In this document: positions 48,767 to 57,535 of the stretch, in pieces
Layout: every line of letters begins with the position of its first letter
How positions within the stretch are numbered: the stretch's first letter is position 1
NCBI GenBank assembly: GCA_021325555.1
Contig: JAJPGY010000016.1
Span: 62,001-126,000, forward strand
DNA length: 64,000 nt
From: Pseudomonadota bacterium
GTDB taxonomy: Bacteria > Cyanobacteriota > Vampirovibrionia > Obscuribacterales > Obscuribacteraceae
Direction of reading: 5' to 3'
Notes under the pieces: model-generated
The model's input: the letters and a program-made list of their open reading frames with translations, nothing else
Told to the model about the DNA's origin: nothing
Database searches by the model: none
Made by a program: the position numbers and the translations under genes

Positions 48767-51655
48767 TTAAGGGAGGTCGAACAGTGGAATACCTTCCGGC
48801 GTCAGCAGAGACTCTCTGGTGATCCGCCAGCGAATGTTTCGGTCAACCAGGCTCAAAACCTCGCCCGGCTTGACGTGCATGGCCGGCCCGCAGGCCAGCT
48901 CGAGGGATATCGTAAGGGGGGACTCCTGGCTGACGGCGGCCGCGAAGATGCCCGGGCGCAGATCGCGGGCGGCCGCAGGGGGCGCCTGCCGCCGGCGCCC
49001 GCCTTGCGGCTCCAGGGGCGCCGGGAGCATGGGGCTGGCCAGGATCTCGGCCAGCGCCCGGCGGACGGGCTCTGGGGCCGGCTGCCCGTCTCCCCCGGCA
49101 GCCCGGGCAGTGTAGCGGGCACGCCCGACCAGGCTGGCCAGCGAAGGGCCCTTAAGGGCCGCTGCCTTCACGGCCGTCACGCGCACCTCCGGCGGCAGCT
49201 GGCTGTTGAGCCGTTCGGCGAAGGCCTCCGGCGCAAGCGTCTCGGCCAGCTCGATGTCGCCCACGTCGCCGGCCGTCTCCTGGAAAAGCGGCAGCGAAAC
49301 GGCCAGCGCCAGCCTGGGTGCCGGGTTGAACCCCGCCGAAAAGGCAAGAGCGATCCCGGCCCGGCGCGCGGCGCGCGCAAAGAGGTGCTGCAGGTCCAGG
49401 TGGGAGATGAAGCGCATCTCGCCGACCTTGGTGAACAGGAAGCGCAGGCGGGCAACCGCCAGCGCCGGCCCGGGCGGGCCGGGGGCGGCAAAGAAGAGCG
49501 AAGGGTGAGAGTCGGGCAGCCCGTGGGCGGAAAGCTCCTTGACGAACGGGTTCCTCTTCACCACCTCCGGCCGGGGCGCGGCCAGCAGGTGCGTGGTATC
49601 GAGCTCGGTGCACACCCCGCAGGCATGGCAGGTGTTCTCGGTGCAGGGCGCGGTCTCGGCGGCGGCCATGGCCTTTTCCCACTCGGCGACCAGCCACCAG
49701 TCGTTGAGCCCGACGTGGACGATCTCCCAGGGCTGGCGGGAGCCGACGGCCCTGTCCCTGCAGGCGAGCTCCTCGAGGGTGACGCCGGCATCGGCCGCCG
49801 CCTCGTGCCAGAGGTGGCAGCGGAAGCGATCGTCCCAGGCGTCGAAGGTGGCCCCGCGCCGCCAGGCGCCGTAGATGATCTCGCCGACGGCCCGGTCGCC
49901 GCGCGAGATCACGGCCTCCAGGAGGCTTATCTGGGGGTCGGTGAAGTTGAGCGTCACGCGCTTGAGCCCGGAGCGCTTCAGCTCGTCCCTCAAGACCCCC
50001 TGGCGCCGCGCCGTCTCGGCCGGGCTTATCTGGGCGTACCACTGGAAGGGCGTGAAAGGCTTGGGCACGAAGTTGGAGATCGTGCAGGTAAACTCGATCG
50101 GCCGCCGGTAGCGCCCGGGATCAGAGCGCCCTATCTGCCGGCAGCGCTCGGAAGCCTCGCCGAGGATCTCGATTATCCCCTTGAGATCGTCGTCGGTCTC
50201 CGTGGGCAGTCCGAGCATGAAGTAGAGCTTGACCGCCTGCCAGCCGGAGCGGTAGGCGGCCTCGATGGCGGCGATGATCTGATCGTGGTTAAGCCCTTTG
50301 TTGATCACCGCCCGCAGCCGCTCGCTGCCCGCCTCCGGCGCCAGGGTGATCCCGCTTTTGCGCACCAGGGCCAGCTCCTCGGCCAGGTCCAGGTTCATCC
50401 GATCGGCGCGCTGGCTGGGGAAGGACATGGAGGTGCGCCAGCGGGCGTGCTCGCGATTGAGCGCGCGCACGGCCTCGTGCAGGCTCGTGTAATCGCTCAC
50501 GCACAAGGAGAGCATCGAGTACTCCTGGTGCCCGCTCCGCTCGAGGGCCTGGCGGGACAAGCGGAGCAGATCCTCGGCCGAGCGCTCGCGCACGGGCAGG
50601 AAGGTGTAACCGGGCTGGCAGAAGCGGCAGCCCCGATCGCAGCCGCGCCTGACCTCCAGCACCTCGCGATCGTGGACCAGGGCCAGATAGGGCACCAGCC
50701 CGCCGACCGGCTGGTTGGCGTCGGTAAGCGGCTCGGCCTGGCGCAAAACCCGCTCCGGCACGCTTGCCCCGGCGGTCTGTCGCGGGCGCACCACCGGCTG
50801 TCCGGCCACCGGCTCGTAGCAGCCGGGCACGTAAACGCCGGGCACGGCGGCCAGCCGGGCGAGCAACTCCTGACGCAGGCCTGGGGCACCCGAGCCTGGC
50901 TCGCGCTTCACCTGGCCGACAATCTCCAGCACAGCCGGCAGCGAGCGCTCGCCGTCGCCCACCAGGAAGAAGTCCATGAAGGCTGCCATCGGCTCCGGAT
51001 TGACGGCCGAGGGGCCGCCCCCGAAGACCAGCGGGAACAGCTCCCGGCGCTCGCAGGCCCGCACCGGCAGGCCGGCAAGATCCAGCATGTTGAGCACGTT
51101 GGTGTAGGTCAGCTCGTACTGCAGGGAAAACCCGACCAGGTCGAAGGCGGCAATGGGCCGGCGCGACTCCCAGCCCCAGAGCGGCAACCCACGTGCCCGC
51201 AGGAGAGCCTCCATGTCCGCATCCGGCGCGTAGGTCCGGTCGACGAGAAACTCCGGGCGGGCGTTGAGAATCTGGTAGAGGATGCGCAGCCCGAAATTGG
51301 ACATGCCCAGCTCGTAGAGATCCGGAAAGGCGAGAACCAGGCGCACAGAGGCTTCCTGCCAGGGCCGGCGGCAGGCCCCCCACTCGTTGCCCAGATACTG
51401 CCCGGGGCGTACTACCTGCTCGAGCAACTCGCCCGTGAGCAGCTCGCTGAACCGCTCACGGAAGGCGTTATAACTGTCCTCTTGCTGTCCAGCCGGTCCC
51501 GGCTGTCCGACGAATGCTTTAACTATGGTCGTTCTCCAGACTCTAGCGGTTCTGCGCCACCTTCGCCCGTCGCGTCTGCTTTCTGGAACCTGGCGATCCG
51601 CGTGCCCGGCGGGAGCCTCTTCGTGCATCCACACGTCCGGGAACATCCCAGACAC
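48767..51655 (-). CDS. B12-binding-type radical SAM protein fused to a DUF2344 domain
   Basis: A 962-residue fusion known from the TIGR03960 and TIGR03936 families. The N-terminal part has the B12-domain-like region LVLAFPDLYELGMSNFGLRI and the radical SAM cluster motif CDRGCRFCQPGY. The C-terminal part is the DUF2344 domain (RLRFLFTKVGEMRFISHLDL, FSAGFNPAPRLALA). The reaction is unproven. The first 50 residues from GTG 51655 are atypical, so the true start may be further in, before VVRPGQYLGNEW. It precedes RNase E/G by 60 bp; this neighbourhood is conserved in many bacteria. Confidence 0.88.
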   Translation of the reverse strand: MSGMFPDVWMHEEAPAGHADRQVPESRRDGRRWRRTARVWRTTIVKAFVGQPGPAGQQEDSYNAFRERFSELLTGELLEQVVRPGQYLGNEWGACRRPWQEASVRLVLAFPDLYELGMSNFGLRILYQILNARPEFLVDRTYAPDADMEALLRARGLPLWGWESRRPIAAFDLVGFSLQYELTYTNVLNMLDLAGLPVRACERRELFPLVFGGGPSAVNPEPMAAFMDFFLVGDGERSLPAVLEIVGQVKREPGSGAPGLRQELLARLAAVPGVYVPGCYEPVAGQPVVRPRQTAGASVPERVLRQAEPLTDANQPVGGLVPYLALVHDREVLEVRRGCDRGCRFCQPGYTFLPVRERSAEDLLRLSRQALERSGHQEYSMLSLCVSDYTSLHEAVRALNREHARWRTSMSFPSQRADRMNLDLAEELALVRKSGITLAPEAGSERLRAVINKGLNHDQIIAAIEAAYRSGWQAVKLYFMLGLPTETDDDLKGIIEILGEASERCRQIGRSDPGRYRRPIEFTCTISNFVPKPFTPFQWYAQISPAETARRQGVLRDELKRSGLKRVTLNFTDPQISLLEAVISRGDRAVGEIIYGAWRRGATFDAWDDRFRCHLWHEAAADAGVTLEELACRDRAVGSRQPWEIVHVGLNDWWLVAEWEKAMAAAETAPCTENTCHACGVCTELDTTHLLAAPRPEVVKRNPFVKELSAHGLPDSHPSLFFAAPGPPGPALAVARLRFLFTKVGEMRFISHLDLQHLFARAARRAGIALAFSAGFNPAPRLALAVSLPLFQETAGDVGDIELAETLAPEAFAERLNSQLPPEVRVTAVKAAALKGPSLASLVGRARYTARAAGGDGQPAPEPVRRALAEILASPMLPAPLEPQGGRRRQAPPAAARDLRPGIFAAAVSQESPLTISLELACGPAMHVKPGEVLSLVDRNIRWRITRESLLTPEGIPLFDLP

Positions 51656-52018
51656 CCGGCGTCTATCGGTGGGGGCTATTCGGCTAAAAAACCTTGGGCG
51701 TAAGCCCTGAAGCGAATTCTATTATAGCGCTTTGGAACCAGCGCCATGTACACTTTTACATTTTTAATTTGCAATCGCCCCCGGAGCGCCTTCTGGGGCC
51801 GGCTCACACTTAAGCGCTGGTCTTGGGAACTTGTGCTATATTTTTCATAGAGCTGAGGACACCCTCGATAGTTTCGAATCAGCACGGCAGGCGGGATTAA
51901 GCGCGGCGAGCGTGCCTGGTTGCCCATGCCCGCCGCTGATTGGGAAACGGGCGCCGGTCATCCGCCGGTCAGTGAGGCGGCGCGTCCTCGGTCATGAGAA
52001 GAGGGAACCGGTGGTGCC
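51656..52018. other. divergent gap before the small unknown gene
   Basis: About 360 bp without a convincing gene. The left part is AT-rich and contains the -10 box at 51721-51726; the right part is GC-rich leader sequence for the plus-strand gene. Confidence 0.5.
51721..51726 (-). promoter_or_regulatory. possible -10 box for the radical SAM gene
   Basis: TATAAT on the minus strand about 65 bases before the annotated start; the matching -35 is poor. An AGCGC/GCGCT inverted repeat lies just upstream. Confidence 0.35.
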
Positions 52019-52369
52019 GTGATCTTAGAAGCATTCGCCCGCTACCTGCAAAGCGCGCCGCCGGAACTGTCGGCCGAGTCCGTCCTGGCGCGCTGGCTCT
52101 GGGAGCGCCTGTCCATCCCGCCGGAGACGGCGGTGGACCGAGTCCTTCACTGCGAGATCGGGATTACGGTTCCCAGGGCCCGGGGCGAGAAGCTAACCAT
52201 CGAGGCGGGCAGCAAGGGGCGCCACTATGCTTTCAAGGGACTGTCCGACAGCGGCCGAAAGCTTCTCAATTCCCTGCACCAGTATGCTTTGAGCTACGAG
52301 CAGCAGAAGTGGGCCCGCTGGGTGCACGGCCTGAAGGCCAGCGATTTCAAGCCCCACATGGGCGATTGA
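52019..52369 (+). CDS. small protein of unknown function
   Basis: A 116-residue soluble protein beginning MILEAFARYLQSAPPELSAE, with a central basic patch (PRARGEKLTIEAGSKGRHY) and a helical end (LHQYALSYEQQKWARWVHGL). It has no Cys and no membrane segment, and I do not recognise it. The start is GTG at 52019, 5-7 bases after GGTGG. The thioredoxin-fold gene starts 2 bp after its stop, so the two are surely cotranscribed. Confidence 0.65.
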   Translation: MILEAFARYLQSAPPELSAESVLARWLWERLSIPPETAVDRVLHCEIGITVPRARGEKLTIEAGSKGRHYAFKGLSDSGRKLLNSLHQYALSYEQQKWARWVHGLKASDFKPHMGD

Positions 52370-52371
52370 GC

Positions 52372-52869
52372 ATGCCGGCGCGTGGCCCCTGGCTGGCCGC
52401 GGTCGTTGCCGCGCTCCTGCCGGCAGCAGCGGCCCTGGCCGCCGACGACCTCAGGCTGCGCGCCGGCATCTCATATTCGCAGGACCTGGACGCCGGCTTT
52501 CCGATCGTGGCCGAGAATATGGACGACCTGGCGCTGGAGCCCGGGCGGCCCACCTTCATCTTCTTCGGCGCCTCCGGGGATCTCAACACGAACCGCCAGG
52601 CCAGGCGGGTGGTCGACCTCTACCAGCACAACCGCACGGCACCGCTCAAGTTCATCGTCCTCGACGTCGATCACGCCACAGCCCCAGCGGCGCGCCAGCT
52701 GCTCAAGCGGTACTACGGAAACTACATCCCCTTCGAGGTAGTACTCGACCGGCAGGGCAAGCAGCTGTGGGCCCGCGACGGCGAGGTGGATGCCCGAGTG
52801 CTGCAGGCGCAGGTCGACAAGGCGCTTTCAGCGGCCCAGCAGGGCCCGCAGGCCGCTCACCACATCTAG
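52372..52869 (+). CDS. exported thioredoxin-fold protein lacking the CxxC motif
   Basis: A 165-residue protein with a signal peptide (LAAVVAALLPAAAALAADD). The mature part looks like a thioredoxin fold: RPTFIFFGASGDLNTNRQAR (where an active protein has WCxxC), PLKFIVLDVDH, and the cis-Pro region NYIPFEVVLDRQGKQLW. No cysteine remains, so it cannot do disulfide exchange. I start at ATG 52372, just after the upstream gene; a longer frame exists but overlaps that gene. Its end overlaps the convergent PHP gene by 42 bp. Confidence 0.72.
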   Translation: MPARGPWLAAVVAALLPAAAALAADDLRLRAGISYSQDLDAGFPIVAENMDDLALEPGRPTFIFFGASGDLNTNRQARRVVDLYQHNRTAPLKFIVLDVDHATAPAARQLLKRYYGNYIPFEVVLDRQGKQLWARDGEVDARVLQAQVDKALSAAQQGPQAAHHI

Positions 52870-53658
52870 TGGCACGGCGATCGAGCCCACCGAGGCCCTC
52901 TCGCCGCCGAAAGGTCCGTGGCAGTCCGATCCCCCCGTCACCGCCAGGCCGTTGCGGTTGGCGAAGCGGATGTACGACCTCACGGTGGCAAGCGAGTGTC
53001 TGCGGTGGTACGCCTCCACGGCGCCGAGCCCGTCGTCGCGCAGGCGCAATATGATCTTCTGCACGGCCTCGCCCGCCCCCGGATGAGCCAGCGAGGCGAC
53101 ACCGCCGGCAGCGCGGATGGCCGCTATCGCTTCCTGCGGGCTCACGCTCCTGCGTCTGACGTAGTAAGGGCTTCCCCTGACCATGAAACGCTCGTAGGCC
53201 TCGCTGACATCGGCGGCGCCGCCGGCGGCGACAATCGCCTGCGTGATGTGCGGCCTGCCGATCGAGCCCCGCCCGGCGTGCTGCCGCACGCAATCCAGCG
53301 TGATTGCGATGCCCTCCTCCTGCAGCCGGGAAACCGTCTGCCCGACCAGGTCGAGCCTGGCCTGCTGCTGCTTCTCCAGCAGCGCTTGCAGGCGGCTGCA
53401 CCGCGGATCGACGAAATAGCCGAGGATGTGCACGTCCTGCTCGCCACCGTCGCCTGTCCAGACCGTGTTTATCTCCAGGCCCGGAATGACCTCCAGGCGC
53501 CCGCCGGCTGCTGCCTTCGCCTCTTCGATACCGGCGACGGTATCATGATCGGTGATTGCGATATGGCTCAGGCGAAGCTCGATCGCGGCCGCCACCAGCT
53601 CGGCCGGCGACCAGCTGCCGTCGGAGTGGTGGGTGTGCAGGTGCAGATCGACCGTCAT
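52828..53658 (-). CDS. PHP-domain metal-dependent phosphoesterase
   Basis: A 276-residue PHP protein of the YciV/TrpH group, members of which act on nucleotide bisphosphates or RNA 5' ends. The metal ligands are visible in VDLHLHTHHSDGSW, IAITDHDTV, VIPGLEIN, HILGYFVD, LAHPGAGE and GSDCHGP. Its ATG overlaps the ymdB stop (ATGA), forming a two-gene unit of phosphoesterases. Substrate is not certain. Confidence 0.88.
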   Translation of the reverse strand: MTVDLHLHTHHSDGSWSPAELVAAAIELRLSHIAITDHDTVAGIEEAKAAAGGRLEVIPGLEINTVWTGDGGEQDVHILGYFVDPRCSRLQALLEKQQQARLDLVGQTVSRLQEEGIAITLDCVRQHAGRGSIGRPHITQAIVAAGGAADVSEAYERFMVRGSPYYVRRRSVSPQEAIAAIRAAGGVASLAHPGAGEAVQKIILRLRDDGLGAVEAYHRRHSLATVRSYIRFANRNGLAVTGGSDCHGPFGGERASVGSIAVPLDVVSGLRALLGR

Positions 53659-54464
53659 TCCCCCTCCCGCTCGCCCTCCTCCCGGTAGTGGACGCGGGCG
53701 ATCGAGCGCGTCTTGCCGGTCGCCGCATCGAGGCCGAGCATCACCCCGTTAAGCATGGCCGGGCCCGGCGCCACCTCGAGGCGCGAGGGCAGCTGGCTGA
53801 CGAAGCGGCGGAAGACCGCCGTCCGCTCCATGCCGATCACCCCGTCGGCCGGCCCGCAGCATCCCATGTCCGTGAGGTAGCCGGTTCCCCCGGGCAGAAT
53901 CCGCTCGTCGGCGGTTTGCACGTGCGTATGGGAGCCGACCACGGCGGAGACGCGCCCGTCGAGATACCAGCCGATCGCCACCTTCTCGGCGGTCGCCTCC
54001 GCATGCATGTCCACCAGGATCAGCTTGGTGGTCTCGGCCAGCAGCGGCACGATCTCGTCTGCCACCGCGAATGGTGAGACGAGCGGCTCCATGAACACCC
54101 GCCCCTGCAGGTTGAGAATCCCCACCTTCAGCCCGGCGGCATCGACTATGCACCAGCCGCGCCCGGGCGTGCCGGGGGGATAATTTGCCGGGCGCAAAAG
54201 CGCGGGCTGCCGGTCGATGAAATCAAAGATCTCCTTGCGGTCGAAGGTGTGGTTGCCGCCGGTGAAACATTGAACGCCGGCCTCGCTAAGCTCGTGAAGA
54301 TTCTTTTCGGCCACCCCGAAGCCGTGCGCCACGTTCTCCACGTTGGCCACTACCAGATCGGGGCGCGGATTGAGCCGTGATAGATAGTCAGCAACCACAC
54401 GCCGGCCGGGCCTGCCTATGACGTCACCAAGGAATAAAACGGAGATGCGCTCGGGAGGGCTCAT
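53655..54464 (-). CDS. ymdB: YmdB/TIGR00282 family metallophosphoesterase
   Basis: A 269-residue calcineurin-like phosphoesterase; characterised YmdB proteins hydrolyse cyclic nucleotides and influence RNA stability and biofilm. Metal-binding motifs are all present: FLGDVIGRPGR, VANVENVAHGFG, FTGGNHTFDRKE, VDMHAEATAEK and GSHTHVQTADERI. ATG at 54464 has no obvious Shine-Dalgarno. It is the first gene of the ymdB-PHP pair. Confidence 0.93.
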   Translation of the reverse strand: MSPPERISVLFLGDVIGRPGRRVVADYLSRLNPRPDLVVANVENVAHGFGVAEKNLHELSEAGVQCFTGGNHTFDRKEIFDFIDRQPALLRPANYPPGTPGRGWCIVDAAGLKVGILNLQGRVFMEPLVSPFAVADEIVPLLAETTKLILVDMHAEATAEKVAIGWYLDGRVSAVVGSHTHVQTADERILPGGTGYLTDMGCCGPADGVIGMERTAVFRRFVSQLPSRLEVAPGPAMLNGVMLGLDAATGKTRSIARVHYREEGEREGE

Positions 54465-54575
54465 GGAGAAAGAACGGCGGTGGTGACTTCGCCCATCAAC
54501 AATACCTTACAATGAAAGGCGAAACCAGCCGTAGCCGGTGAGTGTCAAGATTTATCCAACCTGCCCGGGCATCGC

Positions 54576-55289
54576 ATGATGCGCAACCGCTATCCCTTCA
54601 TACTGCTGCCGCTGGCCCTGTGGGTGGCCTTGCCGGGCGGCTTGTCGCAAGCCAGGCCGGCCGCCGGGCCGGCGGTAAGCAGATCGGCAGGGGCCAGCGT
54701 CGTGCACCTGAGCGGGCAGGGAAGAGCCGGCCAGCAGCCGGCGCCGAAACAACCCGCCCGGATCACCAAGGGCACCAAGCAGGAGGAGAAGGCCAGCCCG
54801 GAGGCGGAAAAGCAGCCGCACCACCGGTTCCGGGCTACCCCGCTGCTCATCCCGCCACCGCCGCCTACCCTCCCCGGACCGGGCATGTTCTCCGGGCTGG
54901 CCGGCGCCCCGGTCGAGCTCATGTCGCCCGCGGAGCTCAAGCGCAGGCAGAAGGATCTCGCCGCGGAGGTGTCCACCGCCGGCAAGGAGCTGTCCGATAA
55001 GGAGGCGGCCGCAGATGAGATGAGAAAGCGCTCCACCCTGTTCGCATCTTTATATACGGAAGGGGTGGTGAGCCGCAAGGAGCTGGAAGCATCACAGAAG
55101 GAGGACGCGGCCGCCCAGGACTCCCTGAAGGCTGCCCGCGCCCGCGTAGAGACCCTGGTGCACGAGCAGGCGGCCATTAAAGCACGGCTGGACAAGCTGG
55201 CAAAAGGCAAGGCCGACGAGGCGCGACGTCCGGAGCCCCGGAGCGCCCACACCGGGTCCGGGAAGTCGGCCGATAAGAAATTAGATTAA
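54576..55289 (+). CDS. secreted coiled-coil protein, unknown function
   Basis: A 237-residue protein with a signal peptide (YPFILLPLALWVALPGGLSQ), a Pro-rich segment (LLIPPPPPTLPGPG) and a charged coiled coil of about 90 residues (LKRRQKDLAAEVSTAGKELS ... EQAAIKARLDKLAKG). LFASLYTEGVVSRKELEASQ recalls the hairpin of membrane-fusion (HlyD-type) proteins, but the barrel domains are absent. Two adjacent ATGs open the frame. Hsp20 follows 327 bp downstream; no shared function is evident. Confidence 0.65.
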   Translation: MMRNRYPFILLPLALWVALPGGLSQARPAAGPAVSRSAGASVVHLSGQGRAGQQPAPKQPARITKGTKQEEKASPEAEKQPHHRFRATPLLIPPPPPTLPGPGMFSGLAGAPVELMSPAELKRRQKDLAAEVSTAGKELSDKEAAADEMRKRSTLFASLYTEGVVSRKELEASQKEDAAAQDSLKAARARVETLVHEQAAIKARLDKLAKGKADEARRPEPRSAHTGSGKSADKKLD

Positions 55290-55616
55290 GCGGATCTCTT
55301 CTGCCAGCCCGAAGTTTCCTCTAGCGGAGAATCGGGGAGCGCAGATGTGTCCCCCTTTAACTGAAGAGCCCATTCTGATGAGATTCCGGTCATCCGCTCC
55401 TTCTACCCGGTAACCGGAAAGGCTTACTATTAGCTGACTCTCAGGTTGCCAAGCAGAAAGAAGAACAGATCGTAAAATGCGGCTCCACATGCCACTTTTG
55501 CCGCTACTATGGTAAGCACAGGAAGCAATCAGAACCACGGAAATACCCAGCACAACTCGCTTTGCACGGGGGTTGCGTGGGTCGCTTATTTGGTACTGGT
55601 TAAAGGAGAGGAAAAG
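55290..55616. other. leader region of the Hsp20 gene
   Basis: About 330 bp without a convincing gene of its own; the open frame running into hsp20 from 55509 is not supported because the strong Shine-Dalgarno is at 55604-55613. I could not identify a CIRCE or other heat-shock operator. Confidence 0.45.
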
Positions 55617-56225
55617 ATGCTTTATACAAGAACAATAGGAGAACTGCAACGGCAAATCAACCAGCTGGAGCGTCAGCTTCACAGGGCCGCAGTGCGCCCC
55701 GCATTCAGCAGGCTGCACGCCAATCTGCCGATTCAATCCCTGTACGGACAGCTGCCGTTTGAGGCCCAAGCGCCGTGGTCGTTCCAGACGCCGTGGACGT
55801 TGCAACAGCTCAACTACTGCGCGCCGCACACCGACATTCTCGAGCTCGATGACCAATATCTGCTCGAAATTGCCCTGCCCGGCGTGGTAGTAGATGATGT
55901 CGAGCTGAAGGTCGAGGAGAACTGCATCACCGTGCTCGCCAAGCGCACGCCCTCGATGTTCGAGGAGAAAGCAGCGATCGTGCGCAAGGAGATGCCGGTG
56001 GCTTTCCTCTATCGCCAGTTTGAATTCGACACCGAGATCTTGGCCGAGCAGGTGGAAGCCCGCATGGATCGCGGCATCCTCTTCGTGAGCGTGCCGAAGG
56101 TCGAAGCCGCAACCCGCGTTCCGGTTTCCGTAGGCGCCTTCGAAGGCCACATGCCGGGCGTCAAAACTCGCGTGCCCAGCAAGTCTGAGCAGATCCGCAG
56201 CGGCAAGGAAGTAAGCATCAAGTAA
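55617..56225 (+). CDS. Hsp20/alpha-crystallin family small heat-shock protein
   Basis: Small heat-shock proteins hold unfolding clients for refolding. The ATG at 55617 follows AAAGGAGAGG and gives 202 residues. The alpha-crystallin domain runs from ILELDDQYLLEIALPGVVVD through VEENCITVLAKRTP to RMDRGILFVSVPKVEA. The N-terminal arm is long and includes a possible coiled coil (TIGELQRQINQLERQLHR), and the tail has no obvious IxI motif, which usually caps oligomers. A strong terminator follows. Confidence 0.88.
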   Translation: MLYTRTIGELQRQINQLERQLHRAAVRPAFSRLHANLPIQSLYGQLPFEAQAPWSFQTPWTLQQLNYCAPHTDILELDDQYLLEIALPGVVVDDVELKVEENCITVLAKRTPSMFEEKAAIVRKEMPVAFLYRQFEFDTEILAEQVEARMDRGILFVSVPKVEAATRVPVSVGAFEGHMPGVKTRVPSKSEQIRSGKEVSIK

Positions 56226-56245
56226 GCTTCCATGCACTGACCGCC

Positions 56246-56276
56246 AGAAGGGAGGGAACGGTGTTCCCTCCCTTCT
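56246..56276. terminator. strong intrinsic terminator after hsp20
   Basis: GAAGGGAGGGAAC and its exact complement GTTCCCTCCCTTC form a 13-bp stem with a 3-base loop, followed by TTCT. It lies between two convergent genes and could serve both directions, though the T-run is short. Confidence 0.8.
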
Positions 56277-56368
56277 TCTCGGCATAAGATGGTAACTCCA
56301 GCAAGATTGCCGGGCGAATTTCCCGATTAGCTGCCAGGTGCGGCTTACAGGGCTGTTTCTTCTGGCTC

Positions 56369-57535
56369 TCAGAAGCTCGGCAGCACCCTGACCAGCGGCG
56401 ACGAGACGTATTCGAGAATCTGCCTGCAAGAGACCGGGCCGGATCGCAGGCAAGCAAGCAGCAATGACCCTGCGCCCCAGCTGTGCCTGTCGCGGTGGCA
56501 CCAGTGCCCGGCCAGGTATTTCTGCAAATACTTTCTGCTGATCCCGTGATTGTGCACGCGCACAAAATCCATAAAGAGCTGGATCAGTCCACCCGATCCG
56601 TCCGAGGCCCGATCGTCACTGCCCGGGCACGCCACAACAGCGTCGGCCACCGCGCGCACGTAACTATCCCCGGGCAGCCGCACAGCCACACCCGCGAGCT
56701 CCAGCATGGTTAGCGTAGCCGAGAGTTCGCCAGCCGCGATTCCGCTTCGCCGGCAGAGAGTATCAAACTTCTGCGGGGCTTGATCCAAAAGCGCCTGCAC
56801 CAGTCGTTCTCGCTCGTTCAGCCGTGCTGCATGAGACACTTCTTGTAGATCGTCCGCAAGCTTGCCTGTCCGCCCTGCTCGTTCGGCTGGCCAGCAATCC
56901 AAATCGCCACCCCGCTCGAGACCGGGAGCAGCGGGCTGCGCAGCAGAGGACACCGGTGCTCCGCGGGCAGGAAAAGGCATGTCCAACCGTTGATCAGCTG
57001 GCTTTCGGTGAACCCCTTCCTCCTCCGCGCGGGGATGGGCTTTTGCGGGCGTAACTCGGCTGCGTTTGCAAACCACGGGCAGGAAGGACGCGGAAGGCAC
57101 CAGGGCGAACTCGCCCGCCATGTTACCTTCAATCACGGTTCTGACCCGCAAGAGGATATGGAGAGCCGTAGACTGGGCAACCCGGGCAAGTCGTTGCAGA
57201 CTCAGCGAGTTAAGCACCACGCCCTGCTCCATCAGCCAGATAGCGGCAAGCCAAGGTTTAGCCCGCCGCATGCGCCTAAAGAGGGTACCGGCCGTAAACC
57301 ACAATGGCTTCTTGCAGCCCCTGCACCTGCCCACTCGAGCCCCGTGCTCTCGATCCAGCTCACGACTCCGGCAGTGTCGACAGCTTACCAGCCCGGCCGC
57401 GTAAGCTCTCCGGAAAAGCTCCTCCAAGCAGGCTTCTTCCGTGGGAAATTGCCTGTCGAACCGCAGCCAGAAGGAATCGAGAACCTGCTGTTTCCCCGCC
57501 GACAGGTTGTCCTGCGGATTACCAACCTTCATCAT
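56369..57535 (-). CDS. transposase-derived protein: IS1595-like zinc ribbon plus DprA-like winged helix
   Basis: This intact 388-residue protein is not a working transposase. Residues 30-135 match the DNA-binding end of IS1595 transposases: LEELFRRAYAAGLVSC, CRHC and CRGC (C52/C55, C71/C74), LWFTAGTLFRR, AAIWLMEQG and LQRLARVAQSTALHILLRV. The DDE catalytic core that should follow is absent, replaced by a disordered linker (140-240). Residues 246-294 resemble the DprA C-terminal winged helix (FDTLCRRSGIAAGELSATLT, LELAGVAVRLPGDSYVR). A third helical domain (318-380, GISRKYLQKYLAGHWCHRDR) is unassigned. GAGGG precedes the ATG. It is probably a domesticated regulator. Confidence 0.75.
   Translation of the reverse strand: MMKVGNPQDNLSAGKQQVLDSFWLRFDRQFPTEEACLEELFRRAYAAGLVSCRHCRSRELDREHGARVGRCRGCKKPLWFTAGTLFRRMRRAKPWLAAIWLMEQGVVLNSLSLQRLARVAQSTALHILLRVRTVIEGNMAGEFALVPSASFLPVVCKRSRVTPAKAHPRAEEEGVHRKPADQRLDMPFPARGAPVSSAAQPAAPGLERGGDLDCWPAERAGRTGKLADDLQEVSHAARLNERERLVQALLDQAPQKFDTLCRRSGIAAGELSATLTMLELAGVAVRLPGDSYVRAVADAVVACPGSDDRASDGSGGLIQLFMDFVRVHNHGISRKYLQKYLAGHWCHRDRHSWGAGSLLLACLRSGPVSCRQILEYVSSPLVRVLPSF

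Noticed and set aside
48731..51703. Plus-strand open frame of 990 codons
   Set aside because: Antisense to the radical SAM fusion, which has clear motifs; the plus translation is low-complexity Gly/Arg/Pro-rich.
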